The notes beneath the pieces were generated by a model. It was not told the origin of the DNA and ran no database searches. It saw only the letters and a program-made list of their open reading frames with translations. From a virus, in IMG/VR virus record IMGVR_UViG_3300022072_000008, positions 1 to 63,709 of that record: a DNA stretch of 63,709 nucleotides, one strand, 5' to 3'. This document shows positions 37,773-46,676 of the stretch, in pieces (positions within the stretch are counted from its first letter, which is position 1; the number at the start of each line of letters is the position of its first letter). Both the position numbers and the translations under genes were made by a program.

Positions 37773-38285
37773 ATGGAAATTGCAGAAGATGCCTTTGAAG
37801 AAGGGCATAAAGTGCTGCCGAAGTTGACCAAACAGCAAGAGCAGTTTGTTAGGTACTACTTGCTAGGGTATTCAACCACTGAGGCAGGTAAACAGGCAGG
37901 GTATTCACAGGCTAATTCATCCAAGTTGGTGAACAACGCAGTGATACAACGCACGTTGACCTACTTCCGAGAGAAAGAGTTCGATCGCATTGCGGTCACT
38001 CGGGAAAGTATTACTAAATTATTTTTTGAGGCCCACAGAAAGAGTGGTAGCTCAACAGAAGAGGTCGCAGCACTTAGAGAGATTGCAAAAATGCATGGCC
38101 TCTACGAGCCACAAAAGATACAGACGATTAGCGTGAATATAAATTCCGAGCGGCACATAGAAGCCGCAACAGATGCAGATTTACTCAAGCTAGCAGGGCT
38201 GGGTGACACACACTTTAACCCTGATTCAACGATCGACGGTGTATTTGAAGAAGTGGAGGCTAGCAATGGAAAAGAGGGACACTAA
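37773..38285 (+). CDS. terS: Terminase small subunit
   Basis: A 170-residue protein. LPKLTKQQEQFVRYYLLGYS, TEAGKQAGYSQANSSKLVNN is the terminase_2-type HTH, followed by an oligomerisation helix (VAALREIAKMHGLYEPQKIQ). It recognises the packaging site and feeds DNA to the large subunit. Its last bases overlap the large-subunit start by 20. Confidence 0.82.
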   Translation: MEIAEDAFEEGHKVLPKLTKQQEQFVRYYLLGYSTTEAGKQAGYSQANSSKLVNNAVIQRTLTYFREKEFDRIAVTRESITKLFFEAHRKSGSSTEEVAALREIAKMHGLYEPQKIQTISVNINSERHIEAATDADLLKLAGLGDTHFNPDSTIDGVFEEVEASNGKEGH

Positions 38286-40065
38286 GAAGTGCTCTTTTTG
38301 CAACGAGGATAGACCACACACGTTGTTCGATGCCCATAGCGCGCCGACCGTTTGCTCAAAGTGTAAGAATTTCGGTGAGCGCCGTGCGTTTGAAGCAATT
38401 ATCGCTGACCCAAAGCGCCATAAGCAGTATTTGAAAGAGAAAGAAGAAGAGCAAAAAGCCCAACTCGCCCACAAAGGCAAGCTTTTGCACAACAAACGTT
38501 TGAGACAATCGGAACGAGACACGTTGGAAAAACAAGACTTGGGAAAACAGCCAGATTTTACAGACGAGAATGGTATTTTCGACCCTAAGATGGCTGCACA
38601 GGCAGAACTAGCGAAGCGTGAGCTGGCTCGGAGACACCTATTGCCCTTTGTACAGCGGTTCAACGACAACTACATACCAGGATGGGTGCATAAAGACATT
38701 TGTCTGCGCCTAGAAAAATTTTCAGCAGATGTTGACGCTAAAAAATCCCCCCGATTAATGCTATTTATGCCACCGCGCCACGGTAAGAGTGAATTAGCCT
38801 CTAAAACCTTCCCCGCATGGCACCTTGGGCGTTATCCAGACCACGAATTTATTGCGTGTTCCTACTCTGGCTCGTTGGCCATGGGATTCTCGCGCAAAGT
38901 ACGTGGCTTTTTGCGTGATCAGCAGTATCAGTCCTTGTTTGAAACCCGATTAGATCCCGAATCGCAGGGCGCTGAGCAGTGGCTAACGACCAAAGGTGGT
39001 GGTTATGTCGCAGCGGGCGTGGGCGGACCGATCACCGGTAAAGGCGCTCATATATTAGTAATTGATGATCCTGTAAAAAACCGTGAGCAAGCTGAATCTG
39101 AGACCGCTCGCCAAACGGCAAAGGATTGGTATACCTCAACGGCCTATACGCGTCTCGCGCCGGGCGGTGGCATCCTCGTTATCCTAACTCGTTGGCACGA
39201 TGACGACCTAGCAGGCTGGTTATTGGAGCAAGAGAAAGACGGCGGTGACTCCTGGGAAGTGATCAAGTACCCAGCCATCGCTGAGGAAGACGAGAAGTAC
39301 CGTAAGAAGCACGAACCGTTGCATCCAGCCCGTTATGGCTCTGAAGCATTGATGCGCATACAGAAGGCTGTAGGACCCCGTGATTGGTCCGCTTTGTATC
39401 AGCAAAACCCCGTGGCCGATGAAGGTGAATACTTCAAAATCGGAATGTTCCAATACTACAAAACCAACGCTCTAGAACATAAGAAGCTAAAAGTCTATTG
39501 CGCATGGGACCTTGCGATCGGTAAAGCAGATCGTAACGATTTCTCGGTGGGCGTTGTTGTTGGTGTAGACCAAGAAGACAAGATGTATGTCATGCACGTC
39601 GAGCGGGGCAAATGGGACGGTTACGAGTTAGTCGAGAAAATCCTCGATGTGTATGAGGAATATCAACCGTCGATCGTTGGCATCGAGCGGGGGCACATTG
39701 AGATGGCCCTTGGACCTTTTTTAAAGAAGCGGATCGCCGAGCGTGGTCTGTACGAAATGTATTTGATGGAACTGAAAACGGGGCGCAGAGATAAAGAAGC
39801 TCGAGCCCGTGCGATTCAGGGCCGTATGCAACAAGGTATGGTGTTTTTCCCCAAGTTCCAACTGTGGAATGCAGGATTAATGGCAGAGATGTTGCGATTC
39901 CCTAATGGTGTGCACGATGACCAAGTCGACAGTTTAGCTTGGATCGGATTAATGATGTCCGAGATGTCCACCGTTGTAGACCAAAGAATAATTGAAGAGT
40001 CTTGGAGAGATAAGCTCCCCGGTCTCATGGCCCCTAACCGCAGTAAATCAGCGATGAGTGCATAG
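38266..40065 (+). CDS. terL: Terminase large subunit with N-terminal zinc finger
   Basis: A 599-residue protein; ATG 38266 follows GGAGG. Residues ~8-35 hold KKCSFCNED and TVCSKCKNF, a C-x2-C...C-x2-C zinc site not usual in TerL. ATPase: MPPRHGKSE (Walker A, ~residue 167) and HILVIDDP (Walker B, ~266). Nuclease: CAWDLAIGKADRNDFS, IVGIERGHIE and HDDQVDSLAW supply the acidic triad. It translocates and cuts DNA at the portal. Confidence 0.93.
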   Translation: MEKRDTKKCSFCNEDRPHTLFDAHSAPTVCSKCKNFGERRAFEAIIADPKRHKQYLKEKEEEQKAQLAHKGKLLHNKRLRQSERDTLEKQDLGKQPDFTDENGIFDPKMAAQAELAKRELARRHLLPFVQRFNDNYIPGWVHKDICLRLEKFSADVDAKKSPRLMLFMPPRHGKSELASKTFPAWHLGRYPDHEFIACSYSGSLAMGFSRKVRGFLRDQQYQSLFETRLDPESQGAEQWLTTKGGGYVAAGVGGPITGKGAHILVIDDPVKNREQAESETARQTAKDWYTSTAYTRLAPGGGILVILTRWHDDDLAGWLLEQEKDGGDSWEVIKYPAIAEEDEKYRKKHEPLHPARYGSEALMRIQKAVGPRDWSALYQQNPVADEGEYFKIGMFQYYKTNALEHKKLKVYCAWDLAIGKADRNDFSVGVVVGVDQEDKMYVMHVERGKWDGYELVEKILDVYEEYQPSIVGIERGHIEMALGPFLKKRIAERGLYEMYLMELKTGRRDKEARARAIQGRMQQGMVFFPKFQLWNAGLMAEMLRFPNGVHDDQVDSLAWIGLMMSEMSTVVDQRIIEESWRDKLPGLMAPNRSKSAMSA

Positions 40066-40067
40066 CT

Positions 40068-42203
40068 ATGGCGTACAAGAAGTCAAAGAAGGTCGATCCT
40101 CTAGAAGAGACTAAGATCGTAGATAATAACTGGGCTCGCTATACGCGGGCTAGAGACGCGGGCCACACTGACTACATAAAGACAGCGATTAAGTGTGATC
40201 GTTATTATCGTGGTGAGCAGTGGGAACAAACAGACATTGACGCATTAGATTCAGAGGGTCGCCCACACCTGACCATCAATACCATTTTGAGCACCGTCAA
40301 CACCATACTGGGGGAGCAGTCCTCTAAACGTGCGGACGTATTGTTTAAGCCTCGACGTAACTCCTCAGATGAAGTCGCTGCGGTGCTCACCAAACTCTAC
40401 ATGCAGATCAGTGACAACAACCAATACGACTATTTAGAGAGTCAGGTGTTCGCTGACGGCATCATCCAAGATCGTGGTTACTTCGACATCCGTATGAATT
40501 TCGACGACCACATTGAGGGTGAGGTGCAGATCACAGCAGAAGACCCATTAGATATTCTGCCTGATCCAGATGCTAAAGATTACGACCCCACCACATGGAA
40601 CGAAGTCATAAAGACCAAGTGGCTAAGCGTCGATGACATTGAGCAACAGTATGGCCAAGAGAAAGCAGATCGCTTGCGTATTATTGCTGAAAACGGCGAG
40701 CACTTAGGCCGTGATTCAATGGACTTGGTGGAGATGCGCGATACGACATATGGTGATGTTGAGGAAGCCATCCTTAATGGTGGAAACATTGATGACAAGC
40801 ACAGTGTTCGTGCCATTCGGGTTGTTGAAAGGCAGCATAGAAAACTAACACTAACTCCACACTTTGTTGACCCTAAAACAAAGGACATGCGCATAGTTCC
40901 AGAATCCTGGGACGAAGAGCGCACTGAGATGTTTGCTAAAGAGTACGGCCTTGGCATGCTCAAAAAGCTAGTTAAGAAGGTACGTTGGACCATTACTGCG
41001 GACCAAGTCGTGTTGCACGATGATTGGTCACCGTACAAAGACTTTACGATCGTACCTTACTTCCCGTATTTCAGGCGTGGTAAACCGTTTGGTATGGTTC
41101 GTAACCTTCTCTCGCCTCAAGAGCAATTGAATAAGATCTCTTCACAAGAACTGCATATTGTGAACACGACTGCTAACAGTGGTTGGGTTGTTGAGACGGG
41201 CTCCTTAAATGGTATGACATCGGATGATCTCCAAGAACGTGGCGCTCAGACAGGTCTAGTATTGGAATACAACCGTGGGTCAGCTGCTCCAGCAAAGATC
41301 CAACCAAACCAGATCCCAACGGGTCTCGATCGCATTGGCCAAAAAGCAGCCAACAACATAAAAGAGATCTCGGGTGTATCTGACGCGATGCTTGGTCAGG
41401 ACAGTGCAGAGGTGTCAGGTGTTGCCATTCAGGCGAAGCAGAATCGTGGTCAGATTCAGATCCAGGTTCCTTTAGATAACCTCGCTCGGTCGCGAGTGTT
41501 TGTTGCTAAAAACATCATGTGCCTTATCCAATCGTTCTATACCGAAGAGCGCGTGATTCAGATTACTAACGACGATGACCCAATGAAACCTCGGGAAGAG
41601 TTGGTACTAAACCAAATGACCCCCGAAGGCGAAGTTGTTAATGACATGACGTTAGGTGAATACGACGTTGTTGTGTCTTCTATGCCAGCCCGTGACACGT
41701 TCGATGAGTCGCAGTTTGCAGAAGCATTGCAGCTACGCCAAGTAGGCATTGCCATTCCTGACGATGCCATTATTGAGTATTCACATCTGCAGCGTAAGGC
41801 TGAGCTTGCTAAGCGTATCCGCATGATTACAGGTGTTGAACAATCGCCAGAGCAGCAAGAAGCCGCTCAGATGCAACAGCAGATCCAGATGGAACAGGTG
41901 AAGTTAGAGATGCAAAAGCTCCAATCAGAAGCGGCTCATTTGCAAGCCCAAGCACAACTTGCTGCAGCAAAAGCAAACGATATAGATACGCAGCCTGAGA
42001 AGGAGATGGCTGAACTAGAAGCACGCATGGCTCTGAAGCGCCAAGAATTGGATGTGCGTATGCAACTGGCTGAGTTGTCCGCAACTCAAAAACAGCAAAC
42101 ATCAGAAACCCAAGCAACTACCAAGATTGCCGCAGAAGTAATGCGGCTTGGTGCCCAAGGGCAAAAGCCCGCTAACCCTGATGGAAATGTATTACCCAAG
42201 TAG
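40068..42203 (+). CDS. Portal protein, P22-like
   Basis: A 711-residue protein, close to the length of P22 gp1. RYYRGEQWEQTDIDALDSEG and RPHLTINTILSTVNTILGEQ are the standard opening of this portal family. The C-terminal ~130 residues are Gln/Ala/Glu-rich coiled coil (QQEAAQMQQQIQMEQVKLEM), as in the P22 barrel. Forms the dodecameric DNA gate. Two bases after terL. Confidence 0.9.
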   Translation: MAYKKSKKVDPLEETKIVDNNWARYTRARDAGHTDYIKTAIKCDRYYRGEQWEQTDIDALDSEGRPHLTINTILSTVNTILGEQSSKRADVLFKPRRNSSDEVAAVLTKLYMQISDNNQYDYLESQVFADGIIQDRGYFDIRMNFDDHIEGEVQITAEDPLDILPDPDAKDYDPTTWNEVIKTKWLSVDDIEQQYGQEKADRLRIIAENGEHLGRDSMDLVEMRDTTYGDVEEAILNGGNIDDKHSVRAIRVVERQHRKLTLTPHFVDPKTKDMRIVPESWDEERTEMFAKEYGLGMLKKLVKKVRWTITADQVVLHDDWSPYKDFTIVPYFPYFRRGKPFGMVRNLLSPQEQLNKISSQELHIVNTTANSGWVVETGSLNGMTSDDLQERGAQTGLVLEYNRGSAAPAKIQPNQIPTGLDRIGQKAANNIKEISGVSDAMLGQDSAEVSGVAIQAKQNRGQIQIQVPLDNLARSRVFVAKNIMCLIQSFYTEERVIQITNDDDPMKPREELVLNQMTPEGEVVNDMTLGEYDVVVSSMPARDTFDESQFAEALQLRQVGIAIPDDAIIEYSHLQRKAELAKRIRMITGVEQSPEQQEAAQMQQQIQMEQVKLEMQKLQSEAAHLQAQAQLAAAKANDIDTQPEKEMAELEARMALKRQELDVRMQLAELSATQKQQTSETQATTKIAAEVMRLGAQGQKPANPDGNVLPK

Positions 42204-42229
42204 TTTTATTTAAACCAACGGAGGCCCTA

Positions 42230-43279
42230 ATGCCTAAATCAAAAATAAGTGCCAATTTAGAGCACGATGACAGTATTGAAGATAATAACTTTGACGAGTT
42301 CGCAGGTGGAGATGGTCGCGAAGAATTTGACGCTAGTAGTTTAGATCGCGGCGATATTCCTGAAGAAGAAGTTGATCCAACAGATGCCGCTATCGCGCAT
42401 TTAGTTGAGGTCGCTGATGAAGCAGAAGCCGAAGAGGAAGCGCCCGAAGAGGAAGCCGAAGCAGCCGAGGGCGAAGAAGAAGTTGAATCTGAGCTAGAGG
42501 GTGACGAAGCTGGACTAGAAGGCGAGGAAGTCGAAGAAGAAGCAGAAGAAGTCGAAGAAGTAGCCGCTAAATCGGACGAGAAGTCGCACATGGTGCCCAA
42601 GTCGCGCATGGACGAAGAGATCGCTCGTAGACGGCAGCTTGAAGATCGCCTTGCTAAGCTTGAAGAACGTTCAAAACCTGAAGAAGCTCCAGAGCCAGAG
42701 TTTGATTTCGATGGTAAAGAAGCTGAATACATGGATGCAGTTCTCGATGGTGAGACGGATAAAGCACAAAAAGTGCGTAAAGAAATCCGCAGTGCAGAAC
42801 GAGATTCAATGGCTAAAGAATTGCGCAAGGACATTCACAACACAACGAATGTAACTAAGCAGCAGTTAGATCTTGATGTTGCCGTTTCTGACATGGTGAC
42901 TTCATACCCAGTGCTGGATTCCAATAGCGAACAAGCTGACGCAGATATGATCGCAGATGCTAATGAGCTCATGGGGATGTATGCAGAAAGAGGTATGGCA
43001 CAAGCTGACGCGCTGCGTAAAGCAGTTCGTATGACATTAGCGTCGAGCATGCCTGAGTTGTTACAGCCAAAAGCAGTTGAGTCAAAGCCGACAGCTAAAA
43101 AGCGCACAACGGATGTGAAGCAAAAGCTAGAAGCTGCTAATAAACAACCTGCAAAATTGGCTGGCGAAAGTGCGGCAACGCGCGGTAACGATGTCGTCGA
43201 CATTAGCACCATGACGGACGCTGACTTTGACAAACTATCTGATGCCCAAATGAAACGGTTACGTGGGGACTTTGGCTAA
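42230..43279 (+). CDS. Scaffolding protein
   Basis: A 349-residue protein. Residues ~1-120 are extremely acidic and Glu-rich (EEEAEEVEEVAAKSDEKSHM region); ~120-200 are coiled coil (RMDEEIARRRQLEDRLAKLE); the C-terminus is basic (SKPTAKKRTTDVKQKLEAAN, then MKRLRGDFG). Place between portal and capsid and this charge layout identify the internal scaffold. GGAGG upstream. Confidence 0.8.
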   Translation: MPKSKISANLEHDDSIEDNNFDEFAGGDGREEFDASSLDRGDIPEEEVDPTDAAIAHLVEVADEAEAEEEAPEEEAEAAEGEEEVESELEGDEAGLEGEEVEEEAEEVEEVAAKSDEKSHMVPKSRMDEEIARRRQLEDRLAKLEERSKPEEAPEPEFDFDGKEAEYMDAVLDGETDKAQKVRKEIRSAERDSMAKELRKDIHNTTNVTKQQLDLDVAVSDMVTSYPVLDSNSEQADADMIADANELMGMYAERGMAQADALRKAVRMTLASSMPELLQPKAVESKPTAKKRTTDVKQKLEAANKQPAKLAGESAATRGNDVVDISTMTDADFDKLSDAQMKRLRGDFG

Positions 43280-43533
43280 TGCGCGAGGAAATAGAAGCAG
43301 CGTTCGAATTGGAGTTCCCTGGACTTCTTTTCATGGATGGTCTCGACGATGCAATTATTGGGATGGCTGAAAGGGAGGCAGTCCCAGTAGTTGTGTATTC
43401 CACCATGAAAATACTGCAAAACCTCGTTGATCGGGGTATGGGTATGCATGAAGCTAGAGAGTTCATGGCATTTAATATTGAGGGGGCTTTTGTGGGAGAG
43501 CACACCCCCATTATAGTAGATGATGTCTTTTAA
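43279..43533 (+). CDS. Small structural-region protein, unknown function
   Basis: An 84-residue acidic protein (LLFMDGLDDAIIGMAEREAV ... EFMAFNIEGAFVGEHTPIIV). Overlaps the scaffold stop by one base. This type often sits between scaffold and capsid in podoviruses with no proven role. The sequence at its 3' end is duplicated downstream. Confidence 0.6.
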   Translation: MREEIEAAFELEFPGLLFMDGLDDAIIGMAEREAVPVVVYSTMKILQNLVDRGMGMHEAREFMAFNIEGAFVGEHTPIIVDDVF

Positions 43534-43569
43534 TAGATTATTGCGGGCGAATGATGTCTTTTAATAGAT
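43520..43569. repeat. 31-base-spaced tandem duplication at gene end
   Basis: ATGATGTCTTTTAATAGAT occurs at 43520-43538 (containing the stop of gene 43279) and again at 43551-43569. A recent local duplication. Confidence 0.7.
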
Positions 43570-43588
43570 CATCAATTTCCTTTAATTT

Positions 43589-43603
43589 ATAAGCTGTGCT
43601 AAT
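43589..43603 (+). promoter_or_regulatory. Dispersed element, upstream copy before capsid leader
   Basis: ATAAGC TGT GCTAAT, GCTAAT arm toward the capsid gene 248 bases away. With the copy at 43803 it brackets a ~200-base structured, gene-free segment. Confidence 0.6.
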
Positions 43604-43802
43604 ATAGGTACACAGGCTCGTCTTACAGTACGACAACTGTTAAAGCCTCTTGAATCGAAGGCCGTACGACACACGGCAGCATTCGCCAGCTTAAAAAGGC
43701 CATGAGTTCGTCCCTCTAAAAAAGGTCGCTATTTCGTTCGGGCACGACACGTCCAACAGCATGCAGTGGTTGTCGCCCCTGCCTGATTAATGGCGACCGT
43801 TT
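43604..43802 (+). ncRNA. Candidate structured RNA or leader upstream of capsid gene
   Basis: No gene fits in this segment. It has several self-complementary parts: GCCGT/ACGGC (43661-43665 with 43673-43677); an outer GGTCGC/GCGACC (43724-43729 with 43793-43798); and inside it GGGC-(AC)-GACA with TGTCGCCC (43740-43749 with 43771-43778). Transcripts from the 43589 element would carry it. It could be a leader that controls capsid expression or a small RNA. No known RNA family recognised. Confidence 0.4.
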
Positions 43803-43817
43803 ATAAGCAATGCTTAT
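43803..43817 (+). promoter_or_regulatory. Dispersed element in front of the capsid gene
   Basis: ATAAGC AAT GCTTAT with perfect arms; TGCTTATATT looks like an extended -10 box. A ~30-base leader with TAGGTGA precedes the capsid ATG. Confidence 0.65.
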
Positions 43818-43850
43818 ATTTTATTTAATTTTTTTATAGGTGATTTTCTC

Positions 43851-44960
43851 ATGGCATTAACTAACTTTGCCGCTCTAACTTCAGAGCAAAAGACCGTATG
43901 GTCTCGCGACTTCTGGCACGCTGCCCGTAACGCATCCTTCATTAACCAATTCGCTGGTTCTGGCTCTAACGCCATGGTTCAGCGCATTACTGACTTAACT
44001 AAAAGTGAAAAGGGCGCACGCGCTGTTTTAACTTTGCTAGCTGACTTGTCTGGAGACGGTGTTGTAGGTGACTACACTCTAGAAGGCAACGAAGAAGCAC
44101 TTTCTAGTTCAGACATCACAGTTCGTATCGACCAGATGCGTAATGCAAACCGTTTGGCTGGCCGTTTAGCCGACCAAAAGTCTATCGTAAACTTCCGCGA
44201 AGCCTCTAAAGATTCATTGGCTTACTGGATGGCTGACCGTATGGACCAGATTGCATTCTTAACTTTGTCTGGTTTGGCATACACCAAGAAGAACAACGGT
44301 GGTGTTCGTACTGTAGCTGCTGCTGGTCAAAACTTGAGCAACCTTGAGTTTGCTGCTGACGTTTCTGCTCCTACTAGCGCACGTACATTAATTGCAAATG
44401 CTGACGGTACTGTTGGTACTGGCGATCTTGCTGCTACTGGAATCTTGGGATACAAGAACATTGTAAACCTAAAAGCTTATGCCAAAGATCACTACATGCG
44501 TGGTGTACGTGGCAAAGGTGGTGACGAAGGTTTCCATATGTTCGTTACCCCACAAGGCATGGCTCAGCTCAAGTTAGACGCTGATTTCCTAGCTAACGTT
44601 CGTAACGCAGGCAACCGTGGACCAGTTAACTCTTTGTTCTCAGGTTCTTCTTCCGTAATGGTAGACGGCGTAATGGTTCATGAGTTCCGTCATGTATATG
44701 ACACTTCTGGTGAAGCATCTGGATCTAAGTTTGGTTCCGGCGGTACGGTAGACGGACAACGTGTCTTGTTCTGTGGCGCACAAGCATTGGCAATGGCTGA
44801 CATTGGCGACGCTGACTGGGTTGAAGATACTTACGACTACGGAAACCAGCACGGTATCTCAATCGGTAAGATCTTAGGCTTCCGTAAGCCAAAGTACACC
44901 AGCATGGTAACTGGCGACACCCAAGACTTTGGTGTAATCACGCTAGACACTGCGCTTTAA
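43851..44960 (+). CDS. Major capsid protein (N4 gp56-like)
   Basis: A 369-residue protein. VWSRDFWHAARNASFINQF, LAGRLADQKSIVNFREASKD and LAYWMADRMDQIAFLTLSG are characteristic of the N4-gp56/DUF4043 capsid family (HK97 fold). GFHMFVTPQGMAQLKLDADF also matches it. The codon pattern is regular and GC-richer at third positions than the fibres, consistent with high expression. It has its own promoter element and terminator. Confidence 0.88.
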   Translation: MALTNFAALTSEQKTVWSRDFWHAARNASFINQFAGSGSNAMVQRITDLTKSEKGARAVLTLLADLSGDGVVGDYTLEGNEEALSSSDITVRIDQMRNANRLAGRLADQKSIVNFREASKDSLAYWMADRMDQIAFLTLSGLAYTKKNNGGVRTVAAAGQNLSNLEFAADVSAPTSARTLIANADGTVGTGDLAATGILGYKNIVNLKAYAKDHYMRGVRGKGGDEGFHMFVTPQGMAQLKLDADFLANVRNAGNRGPVNSLFSGSSSVMVDGVMVHEFRHVYDTSGEASGSKFGSGGTVDGQRVLFCGAQALAMADIGDADWVEDTYDYGNQHGISIGKILGFRKPKYTSMVTGDTQDFGVITLDTAL

Positions 44961-44976
44961 ATAATTAGGGCCTCTT

Positions 44977-45003
44977 CCCCCGGCAGGACGCTGGGGGCTT
45001 TTT
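44977..45003 (+). terminator. Rho-independent terminator after capsid gene
   Basis: Stem CCCCCGGC / GCTGGGGG (one G-U pair) with loop AGGAC, followed by CTTTTT. Lies 17 bases after the capsid stop. The loop contains AGGA, the core of CsrA-type sites. Confidence 0.82.
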
Positions 45004-45015
45004 GGAGTTTTATAT

Positions 45016-45387
45016 ATGTTGATTTCTGATAAGGCAATGCACGTAAGCAGTACGACAGGCCAATCGGCTTGGTTTGAAGCTGGTGTTGCGCGGGAAGTCC
45101 CACTACCTTTAGTGGACCAATGTATTGCTGCAGGAGCATATCCTGTAGGCGAGAAAAAATCAGCGCAAAAACCTGCGTCTGAAAAAGTCGAAGTAAATGA
45201 GGTTTCAGATGAAGACCGCATTATGGAGATTGTCACTGCCATTGAGCAGTTGGTAGAGAAAGGTGACACAAAAGCCTTCTCAAAAAACACGGGTGAACCA
45301 AAAGTTCGCAGCCTAGAAAAAGTTTTGGGTTACGACATCACTCCTGAGCAACGCGATGTAGCGTGGGCTGAACTTAGCGAGACGTAA
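45016..45387 (+). CDS. Small head-region protein, unknown function
   Basis: A 123-residue protein with GGAG upstream. The N-terminus (KAMHVSSTTGQSAWFEAGVA) is beta-type; the C-terminus is helical (DRIMEIVTAIEQLVEKGDTK). Resembles head-tail joining or capsid decoration-associated proteins by place only. TAATG overlap with the next gene. Confidence 0.55.
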   Translation: MLISDKAMHVSSTTGQSAWFEAGVAREVPLPLVDQCIAAGAYPVGEKKSAQKPASEKVEVNEVSDEDRIMEIVTAIEQLVEKGDTKAFSKNTGEPKVRSLEKVLGYDITPEQRDVAWAELSET

Positions 45388-46043
45388 TGGCCATTTCATC
45401 GAACGACATTATCGGTAAAGCACAGACGGTTTTGCAGGATATAGCAGGCACCCGATGGACAACAACGGAGTTGCTTTCGTGGTTAAACGACGGGCAGCGT
45501 GAAGTCTGCTTGCTCAAGCCTTCTGTTAGTGCAACTAACCAGTCTGTAACTTTAGTTGCTGGAACAAAGCAAAACATTCCAGCTACGGGTCTGCAGGTAT
45601 TACGTATTGTGCGAAATTTAACTAGTACAGGGGCAGGCGGCAAGGTAGTCCGAGTTATTAGTCGCGACGTCTTAGATACGCGCAAGCCACTATGGCACAC
45701 CGCAACAGCGACAACGCTTGCCGACCATTACACCTTCGATGAGTTAGACCCCAGGACTTTTTATGTATACCCACCTAACACTGGTAATGGGTATATTGAA
45801 GTTGTTTTTTCTGTACAACCAACACAGGTTGCAGCAAACGGAAACATAACCATTCCTGACATACACGCAAACAACTTGTTGGATTACATTTTGTACCGCG
45901 CTTACGCTAAAGAAGCGGATAACGCAGGTAATGGCGCACGCAGCGCCCAACACTATAAAGCAATGCAAATGTCTCTTGGCATAAAAATACAGCTAGACAG
46001 TGTAACAAGTCCAAATACGCGCACAGTGCCAACACAGGGTTAA
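45387..46043 (+). CDS. Head-tail adaptor-like protein
   Basis: A 218-residue protein. IIGKAQTVLQDIAGTRWTTT, ELLSWLNDGQREVCLLKP is the standard start of a phage adaptor/DUF6682-type family, with DPRTFYVYPP and DIHANNLLDYILYRAYAKEA later. Likely forms the ring under the portal. The call rests on the family pattern and its place after the capsid. Confidence 0.7.
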   Translation: MAISSNDIIGKAQTVLQDIAGTRWTTTELLSWLNDGQREVCLLKPSVSATNQSVTLVAGTKQNIPATGLQVLRIVRNLTSTGAGGKVVRVISRDVLDTRKPLWHTATATTLADHYTFDELDPRTFYVYPPNTGNGYIEVVFSVQPTQVAANGNITIPDIHANNLLDYILYRAYAKEADNAGNGARSAQHYKAMQMSLGIKIQLDSVTSPNTRTVPTQG

Positions 46044-46049
46044 CCTATT

Positions 46050-46676
46050 ATGTATTACAAAGACATGGTCGAGCTTCTCCCTTATAACATCGCAGGTTGC
46101 CCTGACTTTGTAGTTGAGAAAGCTATAAAAGATGCAACGTTAAGCTTCTGCAGACGTAGTGGCGCATTTCGTTTACCTTTGGATGCCTTTACAACTAATG
46201 AGGGGGAGTATGAGTACGATATTGACCTACCTCGCAACACTAATATTGTGGACATTTTTTCTGTTACCGTTGGGGCAAAAGAAATAACCCCCGACACTGA
46301 ACAAGGCGCAACTCACGCAAATCCTGAATGGCGCACCCAGAAAAATACGCCAACCAATTATATACGCCCTACTAATAAAACGCTTTTTTTAGTGCCTGCC
46401 CCAGCGTTTTCTGGTGAGGACATTATAGTCCATGCGTCTCTCAAACCAAGCTTAAAAGCAACGAGTATAGAAGACGATTTTGTCGAAGATTATGTTGACG
46501 GAATTATGGCGGGTGCCTTAGCAAATTTATTGAACGCCCATGACATGCCATGGGCGAATCCACAACGAGCGGCTAAACACGAAGCAGAATTTGAAGCCCA
46601 TATAAGGGACGCAAAACAAAAAGCTGATGGCCGCGCGGGGGCATCAAGAAGGACAGTGCAATACGGAGGTCTGTAG
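46050..46676 (+). CDS. Tail-stem or adaptor protein
   Basis: A 208-residue protein. MVELLPYNIAGCPDFVVEKA and ATLSFCRRSGAFRLPLDAFT open it; ETEYDIDLP-type strands and a helical C-terminus (DYVDGIMAGALANLLNAHDM, AAKHEAEFEAHIRDAKQKAD) follow. This layout is frequent next to adaptor genes in podoviruses; likely a tail-tube or stem component. Confidence 0.55.
   Translation: MYYKDMVELLPYNIAGCPDFVVEKAIKDATLSFCRRSGAFRLPLDAFTTNEGEYEYDIDLPRNTNIVDIFSVTVGAKEITPDTEQGATHANPEWRTQKNTPTNYIRPTNKTLFLVPAPAFSGEDIIVHASLKPSLKATSIEDDFVEDYVDGIMAGALANLLNAHDMPWANPQRAAKHEAEFEAHIRDAKQKADGRAGASRRTVQYGGL

Noticed and set aside
42172-42834. Leftward 220-residue Ser-rich frame opposite the scaffold gene
   Set aside because: It is the mirror of the Glu-rich GAA/GAG coding stretch; no ribosome site, composition is an artefact of the other strand.
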